A stretch of 64,000 nt of DNA, taken from contig NC_014150.1 in the NCBI RefSeq assembly GCF_000092845.1, forward strand, positions 62,001-126,000, given 5' to 3'. This stretch comes from Brachyspira murdochii DSM 12563. Lineage in GTDB: Bacteria; Spirochaetota; Brachyspiria; Brachyspirales; Brachyspiraceae. Made by a program: the position numbers and the translations under genes. The notes below the pieces were generated by a model. The model worked only from the letters and a program-made list of their open reading frames with translations. It ran no database searches and was not told where the DNA came from. Below are positions 9,799-17,932 of this stretch, one piece after another. Position 1 is the stretch's first letter. Every line of letters starts with the position of its first letter.

Positions 9799-10068
9799 TT
9801 TTTTGCCGCACACGCTCTGCGGGCTTCGCCAAAGTTTTTGCCAAAGGCACGCTTCGCGAAAAACGCAATTGCTAGAACTTTATATTTTATATATACGTAT
9901 TAAATGTAGTGTATATCCGTAATTTAGGACAAAAATTCAGTTCTTTTGGTTCTTTTATACAAATACCGAAAGGTACCTACTCGGTAAAAGAAATGGGGTG
10001 CGGGGCAAAGCCCTGCAAATATTTTAAATTAAAAAAATTAATTTTGACAAAATAAAATTGTTTAGGTA
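9799..10068 (+). repeat. GC-rich dispersed repeat, copy 1
   Basis: Within the 469-bp spacer 9658-10126 lies a segment strikingly richer in G+C than its surroundings: GCCGCACACGCTCTGCGGG from about 9803, then GGGTGCGGGGCAAAGCCC near 9994. From 9985 to 10068 it matches the reverse complement of 26949-27051 along the whole stretch, ending in TTTAGGTA. It also carries inverted TTCTTTTA/TAAAAGAA and CCGA/TCGG pairs. No reading frame is apparent. The A/T-rich part 9658-9798 shows nothing. Confidence 0.75.
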
Positions 10069-10072
10069 TAAT
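10044..10072 (+). promoter_or_regulatory. perfect consensus promoter of the ravA-viaA pair
   Basis: TTGACA (10044-10049), a 17-bp spacer and TATAAT (10067-10072) match the sigma-70 consensus exactly. The -35 element and most of the spacer belong to the conserved end of the dispersed repeat. In copy 2 the same positions read TTTACA and TATTTA, so only copy 1 forms a strong promoter. Confidence 0.75.
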
Positions 10073-10126
10073 AAGTTTTATACGTTTACTGTAAAAAGTA
10101 TTGAGTATTAAGAGAGAAATACATAT

Positions 10127-11713
10127 ATGAAAAATACTAAATTAAGAATTGAAAAAATTATTAGTCTGCTTTCAGAAGGACTTTATGAAAGAGAAGAAAT
10201 AGTTGCATTAACATTTTTAAGTGCCGTAGCAGGAAAGCCAATATTTTTATACGGTCCTCCCGGTACAGCTAAAAGTTTCATTGCAAAGAGAGTATCATCA
10301 GCTTTTAAAGAATCTAAATACTTTGGATATTTAATGCAAAGATTCAGCACACCTGAGGATATATTCGGACCTATTAGTTTGGAAGAGTTAAAAAATGACA
10401 GATATATTAGAAAGATAGAAGGATATCTTCCAGACTGTGATTTTGCATTTTTAGATGAAATCTGGAAAAGCACTCCTGCCATACTTAATACACTTTTAAC
10501 CATAATAAATGAAAGAGTTTTTAAAAATGGATACAAAGAAATCAAAGTTCCATTAAAGGCATTGATTTCTGCAAGCAATGAAACACCTCCGGAAGGTCAG
10601 GGGCTTGAAGCATTGTATGATAGATTTATCATGCGTTTGATGGTAAGACCTATGAAAAATAAGGATAATTTTGAAAAGATACTTCAAAATACTCAAATTA
10701 ATTCATATGCAGAAATTGATGAAGAGATTAAAATATCATCAGATGAATGGGTAAAAATAAGAGAAGAAGTTAATGATATAAAACTTTCAAAAATTGTTAT
10801 TGATATAATTCATAGAGTGAAACTCTCTATAGAAAAGTTTAATGAAGATAACAGAAATATTGCTATATATGTATCCGACAGAAGATGGCAGCATATATCA
10901 TACTTATTAAAAACAGCGGCGTACTTAAATGATAAAGATGAGGCAGATATTTATGAGGCTTTTTTAATAGAGAATTGTTTATGGAGTTTGGAGGAGCATA
11001 TTGAGGCTGTAGACAGTATTGTTGAAAATGCTGTAAGAGAGTCATATAGTTTTAATAATGAACATATTAATGAATGGAGAGAGAGTTTTAAGAGTGTTCA
11101 GGAAAATATAGATAATGAGTTTTATGAATTAGAAAAAACTTATGACACAGAAAATATTGATGATAAGCCGTATATTGCAAAGATATTAAATATAAATATA
11201 GATGAATACGGAAATAAGGGAGAGACTATAATATATATACCAATAAAACAGTTAGGCAAAAAAGGTTATTTTTATCCTTTGGATTTATCAAGAAATCAGA
11301 CGAAAAAATTCAGATGCAGTTTTAATGGTACTGATAAATGCACTGTAGAAATAAATTCTGCCACTTCTGTGAATGGTTTTGTATCAAATAAATTATCAAA
11401 AAATTATGAGTTTTTAGAAGAGTTTGAACCAGACTTCTATATGAAAAAAATCGGATATAAAAAACAGGAAAAAGAAAAAAAATCTTCATATATAAAACTT
11501 CTTAATTCATTAATATCAAGTATTGAAAATATAATTATAAACTTAAAAAATGATTATAATGCAAATAGAGAAAATACTAAAAGTATATTTATCTCGGAGG
11601 AAAAATTTAATATTTTTGATGATATATTTAATTCTTATATAGATAGTCTTGAAAGCGAAAAATTAGATGCTCAAAGAATAAAAAGCGAAATAGAAAATCA
11701 TGAAACAATTTGA
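10127..11713 (+). CDS. ravA: MoxR-type AAA+ ATPase, RavA-like
   Basis: An AAA+ ATPase of the MoxR family (528 aa). In the RavA-ViaA system such ATPases form hexamers and act as chaperones together with a VWA protein. Walker A is GPPGTAKS (about residues 43-50) and Walker B is FAFLDEIW (about 106-113). The sensor 1 region is ALISASNE and an arginine-finger region follows. The ~200-residue C-terminal extension with a beta-rich segment is in the position of the RavA LARA domain. The protein has no membrane helix. The next gene overlaps by 14 nt and encodes the VWA partner, as in the enterobacterial ravA-viaA operon. The symbol is assigned by architecture; the client protein is unknown. Confidence 0.8.
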   Translation: MKNTKLRIEKIISLLSEGLYEREEIVALTFLSAVAGKPIFLYGPPGTAKSFIAKRVSSAFKESKYFGYLMQRFSTPEDIFGPISLEELKNDRYIRKIEGYLPDCDFAFLDEIWKSTPAILNTLLTIINERVFKNGYKEIKVPLKALISASNETPPEGQGLEALYDRFIMRLMVRPMKNKDNFEKILQNTQINSYAEIDEEIKISSDEWVKIREEVNDIKLSKIVIDIIHRVKLSIEKFNEDNRNIAIYVSDRRWQHISYLLKTAAYLNDKDEADIYEAFLIENCLWSLEEHIEAVDSIVENAVRESYSFNNEHINEWRESFKSVQENIDNEFYELEKTYDTENIDDKPYIAKILNINIDEYGNKGETIIYIPIKQLGKKGYFYPLDLSRNQTKKFRCSFNGTDKCTVEINSATSVNGFVSNKLSKNYEFLEEFEPDFYMKKIGYKKQEKEKKSSYIKLLNSLISSIENIIINLKNDYNANRENTKSIFISEEKFNIFDDIFNSYIDSLESEKLDAQRIKSEIENHETI

Positions 11714-13136
11714 TAATAATTCATACAGAAACGAAATAAAAAAAACTGAAAGTATGGCAAGAGGAGTTTTTTACGGCTCTTTTGAAAACATAAATGAAAA
11801 AAGACTTGAGGAAGAGCTTGAAGTAAAAATAACAAAATGGAAAAAAGATTTAAATACTTTTACCAACGAAAATAATCCTTATGATGAAAATAAAACAGAA
11901 TTAGAAATATCATTAAAAAAATTAAAAGTCTTAAAAAATAAAAATATAAAAACTACAAAAGAAGATATCATAAATGATTTAAATAGTTTTAGTATTTTAT
12001 CAGATGATAGCAGTGTAGAGTTTTGGAAAGATAAGCTGCATAATTCCGATAGTTTGAATATTAATTTAAACATCATAAAAAATAATATTTTATCTTCATG
12101 GCAGAAAACTTATAATAAAAAAAATAATGAATGGCTTGTTTCTACTGTAAAAGAAAGAAGAGATAAATTTATTTCAGATATAGAATCTTGGATTAGTTTG
12201 ATTAAAAAATTAAGATACATGTCAAATATATTAAGGATTAAAACAGGAGTATTATGGGATTTTAGAGTAGGGGAGCTTGAAGAAAATGATATATCTTTAT
12301 TAAACAGATGGGTTGAGTTTATAAATAAATATAAAAAAGAAATAGAAACTATATGCGATAGTATTGGAAAGAGAGTTGATATTGAAAAGGCTTTAAAAAA
12401 TATAGAGTTTAAAAATACTTATAGTTATACAAATAAAAAGATAAGCTCTAAAGAAGAGATAGTTGGTATATATTTTGCTAAAGATATAGAAAATGTAGTT
12501 CCGGAAGAGCTTTCACTTTTATGCGATGAAGATAGTGAAAAATTGTTCAAATTAAAATATATAGAAAATAGGCTTATGTGTTTTGATAAGAGTGCCTATG
12601 TATTTAATGAAAATGATTTTGACATTGTTAAAGCTGGGTATAAAGAAGGCAAAGGCGATATGATTATATGCATAGATACAAGCGGCTCTATGAAAGGAAC
12701 TAGCGAGTACATTGCTAAAGCTATAATGTTTAAAATGGTAATGCAGGCTTTATCGGAAAATAGAAATGCTTATCTTATAAACTTTAGCACTGAAATATAT
12801 ACTTGCAGATTTACTAAAAATAATGGTATTGAAGATTTAATAAAGTTTTTAAAATTAAGCTATCATGGAGGCTCTGATATATATAAAGCTCTTTATGAGG
12901 CAAACAGAGTTATGAATACATCTTCTTTCAAAAATGCTGATGTATTAGTATTATCCGATTTTATTATGGAAGATATGCCGGACAATTTAGTAAAAATATG
13001 CTCAAATCAAAGAAATAATGGAAACAAATTTTTTGCTGTATCTATTGGTAAGTTTCCGTTTGGTTATTCCTATAAAAAAGTATTTAATAGGCACTGGATA
13101 TTTGATATAGACAGCGGCATAAAAGAGATTTGTTAA
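11700..13136 (+). CDS. viaA: VWA-domain protein, ViaA-like partner of the MoxR ATPase
   Basis: A 478-residue protein with a charged helical N-terminal region (about 1-310) and a C-terminal von Willebrand A domain. The MIDAS metal site DTSGSMKG is near 325-332 and is followed by the SDF and threonine/serine positions of the fold (VLVLSDFIMED). Length and order match ViaA (483 aa in E. coli). Its ATG overlaps the end of the ATPase gene by 14 nt, so the two are translationally coupled. It presumably recruits or positions substrates of the ATPase. The gene ends 4 bp from the convergent murI stop, with no room for a terminator. Confidence 0.78.
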   Translation: MKQFDNNSYRNEIKKTESMARGVFYGSFENINEKRLEEELEVKITKWKKDLNTFTNENNPYDENKTELEISLKKLKVLKNKNIKTTKEDIINDLNSFSILSDDSSVEFWKDKLHNSDSLNINLNIIKNNILSSWQKTYNKKNNEWLVSTVKERRDKFISDIESWISLIKKLRYMSNILRIKTGVLWDFRVGELEENDISLLNRWVEFINKYKKEIETICDSIGKRVDIEKALKNIEFKNTYSYTNKKISSKEEIVGIYFAKDIENVVPEELSLLCDEDSEKLFKLKYIENRLMCFDKSAYVFNENDFDIVKAGYKEGKGDMIICIDTSGSMKGTSEYIAKAIMFKMVMQALSENRNAYLINFSTEIYTCRFTKNNGIEDLIKFLKLSYHGGSDIYKALYEANRVMNTSSFKNADVLVLSDFIMEDMPDNLVKICSNQRNNGNKFFAVSIGKFPFGYSYKKVFNRHWIFDIDSGIKEIC

Positions 13137-13140
13137 TTTA

Positions 13141-13968
13141 TTATAATTTTATTTGTTCTAACTTGTATTTTCTATCTTTAGGCATGAATATATTTATAAT
13201 CTTTTCTTCTTTCTCTACTGATGCTGTTGTATATATTGTTATATCATTAGTTTTATCTGTATTTATTAAATTGTTTTTTTCCAAATATTCTTTTACTGAC
13301 ATAGAAGTATGATATGCAGGGTCTATAATATTTTTTATGGAGTTTTTTACATTATATTCCAAAGTTTTTTTTATGTCGTCAATTATATGCGGATAATGAG
13401 TGCAGGCAAGTATCAAAGTATCAGATTTGTCATCTATATTTTTTAAATAGTTTTTAAGTACATCTAATCTGTTATCATAGCTGTACCAATCATTTTCTAT
13501 CATAGGGCATAATTCTTTGCAAGATATTTGAGTAATTTTGCTTTCTTTATTATGTTTATTTATTTTATTCTTATACACATTAGAATGAACTGTAAACTCT
13601 GTCGCCATTACAGATATATTGTTATTTTTTGTTTTATTTAATGCATCAGCTACACCATTTGATATTACTTCTATAATTGGAATATCATATTTTTGTTTTA
13701 ATATGTTATATGCACAAGCTGATATAGTATTGCATGCTATTATAATTATCTTGCATTTTTTGCTTATTAAGAATTCTACCATCTTTGATGTAAGATTAAT
13801 AATTTCTTCTTCTGACTTATCTCCGTATGGTATATTAATATTATCTCCCAAATATATATAATTTTCATTAGGCAGCAATTGTAATAATTGTTTTAATACA
13901 GTTAATCCTCCGAATCCCGAATCAAAAACAGCTATAGGCATACTCGAGATAGATGAATTGATGTTCAT
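13141..13968 (-). CDS. murI: glutamate racemase
   Basis: Cofactor-independent enzyme that supplies D-glutamate for peptidoglycan (275 aa; the family is usually 250-290). The substrate loop AVFDSGFGGLTVLKQL is at the N terminus. The two catalytic cysteines are in IACNT (about residue 77) and LACTHYPH (about 188). YLGDNINIPYG matches the conserved dimer and substrate region. The start MNINSSISSMP has only a weak AGGG site; the internal ATG at codon 11 (MPIAVFDSG) is also possible. The gene is convergent with viaA and appears monocistronic. Confidence 0.93.
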   Translation of the reverse strand: MNINSSISSMPIAVFDSGFGGLTVLKQLLQLLPNENYIYLGDNINIPYGDKSEEEIINLTSKMVEFLISKKCKIIIIACNTISACAYNILKQKYDIPIIEVISNGVADALNKTKNNNISVMATEFTVHSNVYKNKINKHNKESKITQISCKELCPMIENDWYSYDNRLDVLKNYLKNIDDKSDTLILACTHYPHIIDDIKKTLEYNVKNSIKNIIDPAYHTSMSVKEYLEKNNLINTDKTNDITIYTTASVEKEEKIINIFMPKDRKYKLEQIKL

Positions 13969-14078
13969 AATTTTACCCTATTAAGTTAACTAAATAAATA
14001 TCAGTTATTATATAAAGTATTTTTATAAAGTCAATGATGATATTGTGAAATAAAAGCTATATTTTGTAATAAATACAC

Positions 14079-14107
14079 TTGTATATAAGTAAAATATAGT
14101 GTATAAT
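14079..14107 (+). promoter_or_regulatory. promoter of the oad operon
   Basis: TTGTAT (14079-14084), a 17-bp spacer and a perfect TATAAT (14102-14107) lie 37 bp before the oadG start codon. This is the only good promoter-like sequence in the murI-oadG spacer. Confidence 0.65.
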
Positions 14108-14144
14108 GAATTATTAAAAATTTACAGTAATAGGAGTATTTTTG

Positions 14145-14393
14145 ATGAACAGTAGTATCATGGAAGCTCTACAAATAATGGTCATAGGTATGGGCGTTGT
14201 TGTATTGTTTTTGATTATATTAGTTTTCGTTATGAAATTTGTTAGTGCTGTAGTAGCTCAGGTGGATAAGTTAATGCCTCCGCCTCAAGAGGATTCTTCA
14301 TCTTCTCCGGCACCAGTTCAAACAGTAAATAATGATAAAATGGTTGCTATAGCTATAGCTTTGGCACATGTTCACAGCAATAAATCTAAGTAA
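14145..14393 (+). CDS. oadG: sodium pump decarboxylase gamma subunit
   Basis: A small membrane protein (82 aa) of the OadG/gamma-subunit type that assembles the alpha and beta subunits of a Na+-translocating decarboxylase. One membrane helix occupies about residues 8-32 (QIMVIGMGVVVLFLIILVFV). It is followed by a proline- and serine-rich linker (PPPQEDSSSSPAP) and the typical end VAIAIALAHVHS. ATG 14145 is chosen over the adjacent TTG 14142 because AGGAG lies 8 nt upstream of the ATG. It is the first gene of the oadG-oadA-oadB operon. Confidence 0.87.
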   Translation: MNSSIMEALQIMVIGMGVVVLFLIILVFVMKFVSAVVAQVDKLMPPPQEDSSSSPAPVQTVNNDKMVAIAIALAHVHSNKSK

Positions 14394-14420
14394 TAGTGAG
14401 TTTTTTAAGGAGATATAAGA

Positions 14421-16232
14421 ATGGCTAAAAAAGAAGTAAAATTTATGCTAACAGCATTCAGAGATGGTTTTCAGTCCGTTTATGGTGCTAGGGTATTATC
14501 TAAGGATTTTATGCCTGCAGTAGAGGCTTTTGTTAAAGCAGGCGTTACATATTTTGAATCAGGCGGCGGGGCAACTTTCCAAAGTGCTTTTTTCTACAAT
14601 CAGGAAAATGCTTTTGATGTAATGGACACTTTCAGAAAAACAGTAGGTCCTGATGTAAACTTACAAACATTGGCAAGAGGCGTAAATGTAGTTGGTTTGG
14701 AATCTCAGCCTAGAGAAATGATAAAAATGCATGCACAGTTATTCAAAAAACATGGTGTTACAACTATTAGAAACTTTGACGCTTTAAACGATGTTAATAA
14801 CCTTATTTTCAGCGGTAAATGTATTAAAGAAGCAGGACTTAAACACCAAGTATGCGTTAGTATGATGGCTTTGCCTCCGGGATGCGAAGGTGCACATGAT
14901 GCTGCTTTTTATGCAAAAGTATTAAAACAAATTAAAGACAATGTTGAATTTGATTCAGTATGTTTTAAAGATGCTTCAGGTACTACTACTCCTCAAGTTG
15001 TTTATGATACAGTTAAAGAGGCTAGAAAACTTTTAGGTTCTGATATGCATATACAAGTTCACAGCCATGAAACTGCTGGTATAGGTGCTGTTCAGTACAG
15101 AGCTGCTTTAGATGCAGGTTGTGATTGTATAGACCTTTCAGCTGCTCCAGTATCAGGCGGTACTTGTCAGACAGACTTAATAGTTATGTGGCATGCTTTA
15201 AGAGGAACTGAATATGAATTAAATATCGATATAGATAAAATTAGAGAAGCTGAAGAAGTATTTAAAGACTGCATGAAAGATTACTTCTTACCTCCGGAAA
15301 GCAGAACAGTAGAGCCTATGATTCCATTTGCTCCAATGCCGGGCGGTGCTTTAACTGCTAATACTCAGATGATGAGAGATATTAATGTAATGAACAGATT
15401 CCCAGAAGTTATAAAAGCTATGACTGAAGTGGTAAAAAAAGGCGGTTTTGGTACTTCTGTAACTCCAGTATCTCAATTCTATTTCCAACAGGCATTTAAT
15501 AATGTAATGCAGGGCAATTGGAAAAAAATAGCTGACGGATACGGTAAAATGGTATTAGGCTATTTTGGTAAAACCCCTTCTACTCCAGACCCGGAAATAG
15601 TAAAAATAGCAAGCGAACAATTAGGTTTACAGCCTACAACTGAACTTGCTATGGATATAGATGATAAAAACCCTAAAAAAGGAAGAAAAGCTGCTGAACA
15701 GGCTTTGAAAGATGCCGGTATAACAGATCTTTCAGATGAAAATGTATTTATAGCTGCTGCTTGTAAAGAAAAAGGTATACAGTTCCTTAAAGGCGAAGCT
15801 AAACTCGGTATTAGAAAAAATGCTCCTAATGCTTCTTCTTCTGCTGGTGCTTCTCAAGCTGCAAGCAATGAAGTTACAGTTACTGTAGGCGGTTCAAGCT
15901 ATGGAATAAAAATAGAAAATGGAAAAGCTATAGTTGACGGAGTAAGCTATGACTATACTATCAAAGATGGTATAGTTGCTGGTGCTTCTCAGGCTGCTGC
16001 TTCTGCTTCTTCAGGTTCTGCTACTCCAGTTACAGCTGGTTTACCTGGTACAGTTGTAAAAATAGTAGCTCCAGTAGGAACACAAGTTCAGGACGGTTCT
16101 ACAGTATTAATAGTAGAAGCTATGAAAATGGAAGTAGAAATAAAATCTTCTGCTAATGGTGTTGTTAAAGAAGTTAAAGTTAAACCAGGAGACGCTGTAG
16201 TTGCTGGTCAGGAATTGGCTATTGTAGGCTAA
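14421..16232 (+). CDS. oadA: oxaloacetate/biotin-dependent decarboxylase alpha subunit
   Basis: The carboxyltransferase subunit (603 aa), which moves CO2 from a keto acid, most likely oxaloacetate, to biotin on its own C terminus. The N-terminal TIM barrel has the active-site lysine in VCFKDASG and the metal-binding HxH in QVHSHETAG. The C terminus is a biotinyl domain with the biotinylation motif EAMKMEVEI, about 35 residues from the end. An Ala/Ser/Gly-rich linker (about 473-535) joins them. The usual DAHQS signature near the start is DGFQS here: the metal-binding Asp and the Gln are kept but the His is lost. AAGGAG precedes the ATG. Substrate specificity is inferred from operon partners. 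Confidence 0.87.
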   Translation: MAKKEVKFMLTAFRDGFQSVYGARVLSKDFMPAVEAFVKAGVTYFESGGGATFQSAFFYNQENAFDVMDTFRKTVGPDVNLQTLARGVNVVGLESQPREMIKMHAQLFKKHGVTTIRNFDALNDVNNLIFSGKCIKEAGLKHQVCVSMMALPPGCEGAHDAAFYAKVLKQIKDNVEFDSVCFKDASGTTTPQVVYDTVKEARKLLGSDMHIQVHSHETAGIGAVQYRAALDAGCDCIDLSAAPVSGGTCQTDLIVMWHALRGTEYELNIDIDKIREAEEVFKDCMKDYFLPPESRTVEPMIPFAPMPGGALTANTQMMRDINVMNRFPEVIKAMTEVVKKGGFGTSVTPVSQFYFQQAFNNVMQGNWKKIADGYGKMVLGYFGKTPSTPDPEIVKIASEQLGLQPTTELAMDIDDKNPKKGRKAAEQALKDAGITDLSDENVFIAAACKEKGIQFLKGEAKLGIRKNAPNASSSAGASQAASNEVTVTVGGSSYGIKIENGKAIVDGVSYDYTIKDGIVAGASQAAASASSGSATPVTAGLPGTVVKIVAPVGTQVQDGSTVLIVEAMKMEVEIKSSANGVVKEVKVKPGDAVVAGQELAIVG

Positions 16233-16263
16233 TGATGATGCTTGTTGTAAGGAGATAAAAATA

Positions 16264-17640
16264 ATGAGAAAAATATTTTTAGTATTTGCACTTGTCTTTA
16301 TGACTGCATCAATGGTGCTTGCTCAGGAAAGTACTCAGAAACCTCTTAATATAAAAGATTCGCTTATTTCTTTGGCTAGAAATACTGCTTTCGGAGGTCT
16401 TTTCCCTAGAAGCGAACAGGAAATAGCAGAAGCTCAGGCTAAAGCTGAAAGCAGCAAACAAGAAAAATATCAGACTAAATTAAATGATATTAAAGTTAAA
16501 TCTGTTCCTCTATGGCAGAATCTTATAATGATTTGTGTAGGACTAGTTTTAGTTTATCTTGCTATAGCTAAAGGATTTGAACCATTACTTCTTATTCCTA
16601 TAGGTATGGGCGGTATTTTGGCTAATATTCCTATTGCTAATATTGCGGCACTTCCTGTAGTTGAAGTTATGAACGGCATACCAGTAACTTTAAGCAGCGG
16701 AGGTTTTTTGGGTCAGATATACACTTTTGGTATTGAATCTGGATTGTTCCCATTATTCATATTTATAGGTGTTGGTGCTATGACAGATTTCGGACCTCTT
16801 ATTGCTAACCCTAAAACTGCATTATTAGGTGCTGCTGCTCAGATAGGTATATTCGGAACTTTGCTTGGTGCTATGATATTATCAGCTTATGTTCCAGTAA
16901 TTTCTTTCACTTTGAAAGATGCTGCTTCTATAGGTATTATAGGCGGTGCTGACGGTCCTACTGCTATATTTACAGCTTCAAGACTTTCACCTTCTTTATT
17001 GGGTGCTATTGCTGTTGCTGCTTATTCATATATGGCTTTGGTTCCTATTATTCAGCCTCCTATTATGAAATGGCTTACTACTGAAAAAGAAAGAAAAATT
17101 GAAATGAAACAGTTACGTCCTGTAAGCAAAAGAGAAAAAATTATTTTCCCTCTTAGCGTTATAATACTTGTAGCTTTACTTTTACCTGATGCTGCTCCTC
17201 TTATTGGTGCTGTTATGTTTGGTAATTTGCTTAAAGAATCTGGTGTTACTGACAGACTTTCAAAAACTGCTCAGAATGAATTAATAAACATTGTTACAAT
17301 TATGTTAGGTTTATCAGTTGGAAGTAAATTAGCTGCTGATAAGTTCTTACGTTTTGAGACACTTGGTATATTGGTATTAGGTTTAGTAGCATTCTCTATG
17401 GGTACTGCAGGCGGTGTTCTTCTTGCTAAATTAATGAATTTATTCAGCAAAGATAAAATCAATCCGCTTATTGGTGCTGCCGGAGTATCTGCTGTTCCTA
17501 TGGCTGCAAGAGTTGCTAACAAAGTAGGACAAGAGGCTAACCCTCATAACTTCTTACTTATGCATGCTATGGGACCAAACGTTTCTGGTGTAATTGGTTC
17601 TGCAGTTGCTGCTGGAGTGCTTTTGGCTATACTTGGTTAA
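16264..17640 (+). CDS. oadB: sodium ion-translocating decarboxylase beta subunit
   Basis: The membrane pump subunit (458 aa), which decarboxylates carboxybiotin and exports Na+. The conserved core begins at about residue 80 ([21 protein letters not shown]). It includes the [10 protein letters not shown] motif with the Asp needed for Na+ coupling, and multiple membrane helices. The first ~75 residues are unusual for the family: a signal-peptide-like segment ([21 protein letters not shown]), then a charged, Gln/Lys-rich stretch. AAGGAG precedes the ATG by 7 nt. It is the last gene of the operon, followed at once by a terminator. The complex would convert oxaloacetate to pyruvate and build a sodium gradient during fermentation. 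Confidence 0.9.
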   Translation: MRKIFLVFALVFMTASMVLAQESTQKPLNIKDSLISLARNTAFGGLFPRSEQEIAEAQAKAESSKQEKYQTKLNDIKVKSVPLWQNLIMICVGLVLVYLAIAKGFEPLLLIPIGMGGILANIPIANIAALPVVEVMNGIPVTLSSGGFLGQIYTFGIESGLFPLFIFIGVGAMTDFGPLIANPKTALLGAAAQIGIFGTLLGAMILSAYVPVISFTLKDAASIGIIGGADGPTAIFTASRLSPSLLGAIAVAAYSYMALVPIIQPPIMKWLTTEKERKIEMKQLRPVSKREKIIFPLSVIILVALLLPDAAPLIGAVMFGNLLKESGVTDRLSKTAQNELINIVTIMLGLSVGSKLAADKFLRFETLGILVLGLVAFSMGTAGGVLLAKLMNLFSKDKINPLIGAAGVSAVPMAARVANKVGQEANPHNFLLMHAMGPNVSGVIGSAVAAGVLLAILG

Positions 17641-17664
17641 TGATTAAATTATTTATAAAAAATT

Positions 17665-17706
17665 AAAAGGTGTGAATCTTCAAAATGATTTGCACCTTTT
17701 TTATTT
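17665..17706 (+). terminator. rho-independent terminator of the oad operon
   Basis: AAAAGGTGTGAATC (17665-17678) pairs with GATTTGCACCTTTT (17687-17700) with one G-U pair, leaving an 8-nt loop and a following T-rich run. It starts 24 nt after the oadB stop. Confidence 0.85.
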
Positions 17707-17714
17707 ATTCTATA

Positions 17715-17742
17715 TTGATTTTTTTTTGATATATATTATACT
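17715..17742 (+). promoter_or_regulatory. promoter-like sequence upstream of the CAGCAAA repeat
   Basis: TTGATT (17715-17720), a 16-bp spacer and TATACT (17737-17742). The same 16-bp spacing and position before a heptamer array are seen at 7712-7739. It lies just after the oadB terminator, so it would start the glycosyltransferase transcript. Confidence 0.5.
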
Positions 17743-17770
17743 ATAGATATACTATTCAAGGAATGATTTG

Positions 17771-17830
17771 ATGTCAGCAAACAGCAAACAGCAAACAGCA
17801 AACAGCAAACAGCAAACAGCAAAATTCTAA
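17771..17830 (+). CDS. 19-codon leader ORF through the CAGCAAA repeat
   Basis: ATG 17771 is preceded by AAGGA with an 8-nt spacing, a good ribosome site. It reads MSANSKQQTANSKQQTAKF and stops at TAA 17828. With one repeat unit fewer or two more, the same start would enter the frame that is open from the repeat to TGA 17934-17936, overlapping the glycosyltransferase ATG as ATGA. Translation has not been shown; the ribosome site and the coupled frame are seen directly. Confidence 0.45.
   Translation: MSANSKQQTANSKQQTAKF
17775..17823 (+). repeat. heptanucleotide tandem repeat, CAGCAAA x 7
   Basis: Seven perfect copies of CAGCAAA. The unit is stop-free in all plus-strand frames. It lies 33 bp after a promoter-like -10 element and 110 bp before the start of a GT2 glycosyltransferase. 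A change in copy number shifts the frame of the leader ORF at 17771. Confidence 0.97.
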
Positions 17831-17932
17831 ATTAATCAGTCAAAACTTTTTCTTTTTTATTTTAATCAAAAGTAATTTTATCTCTTCATTGCAAATTTTT
17901 TTATATAATATTTGTTTTATAGGTGCTTCATT

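Noticed and set aside
9799..10020. Laterally acquired gene fragment because of high G+C
   Set aside because: No open frame of useful length; similarity to the second copy at 26949-27051 shows that it is a non-coding repeat.
13130..13312. Plus-strand open frame after viaA
   Set aside because: It lies entirely opposite the 3' end of murI, is hydrophobic only because of A/T-rich antisense, and has no ribosome site.
17775..17823. CRISPR-like or integration-site repeat
   Set aside because: It is a 7-bp head-to-tail repeat with no spacers, integrase gene or tRNA nearby.
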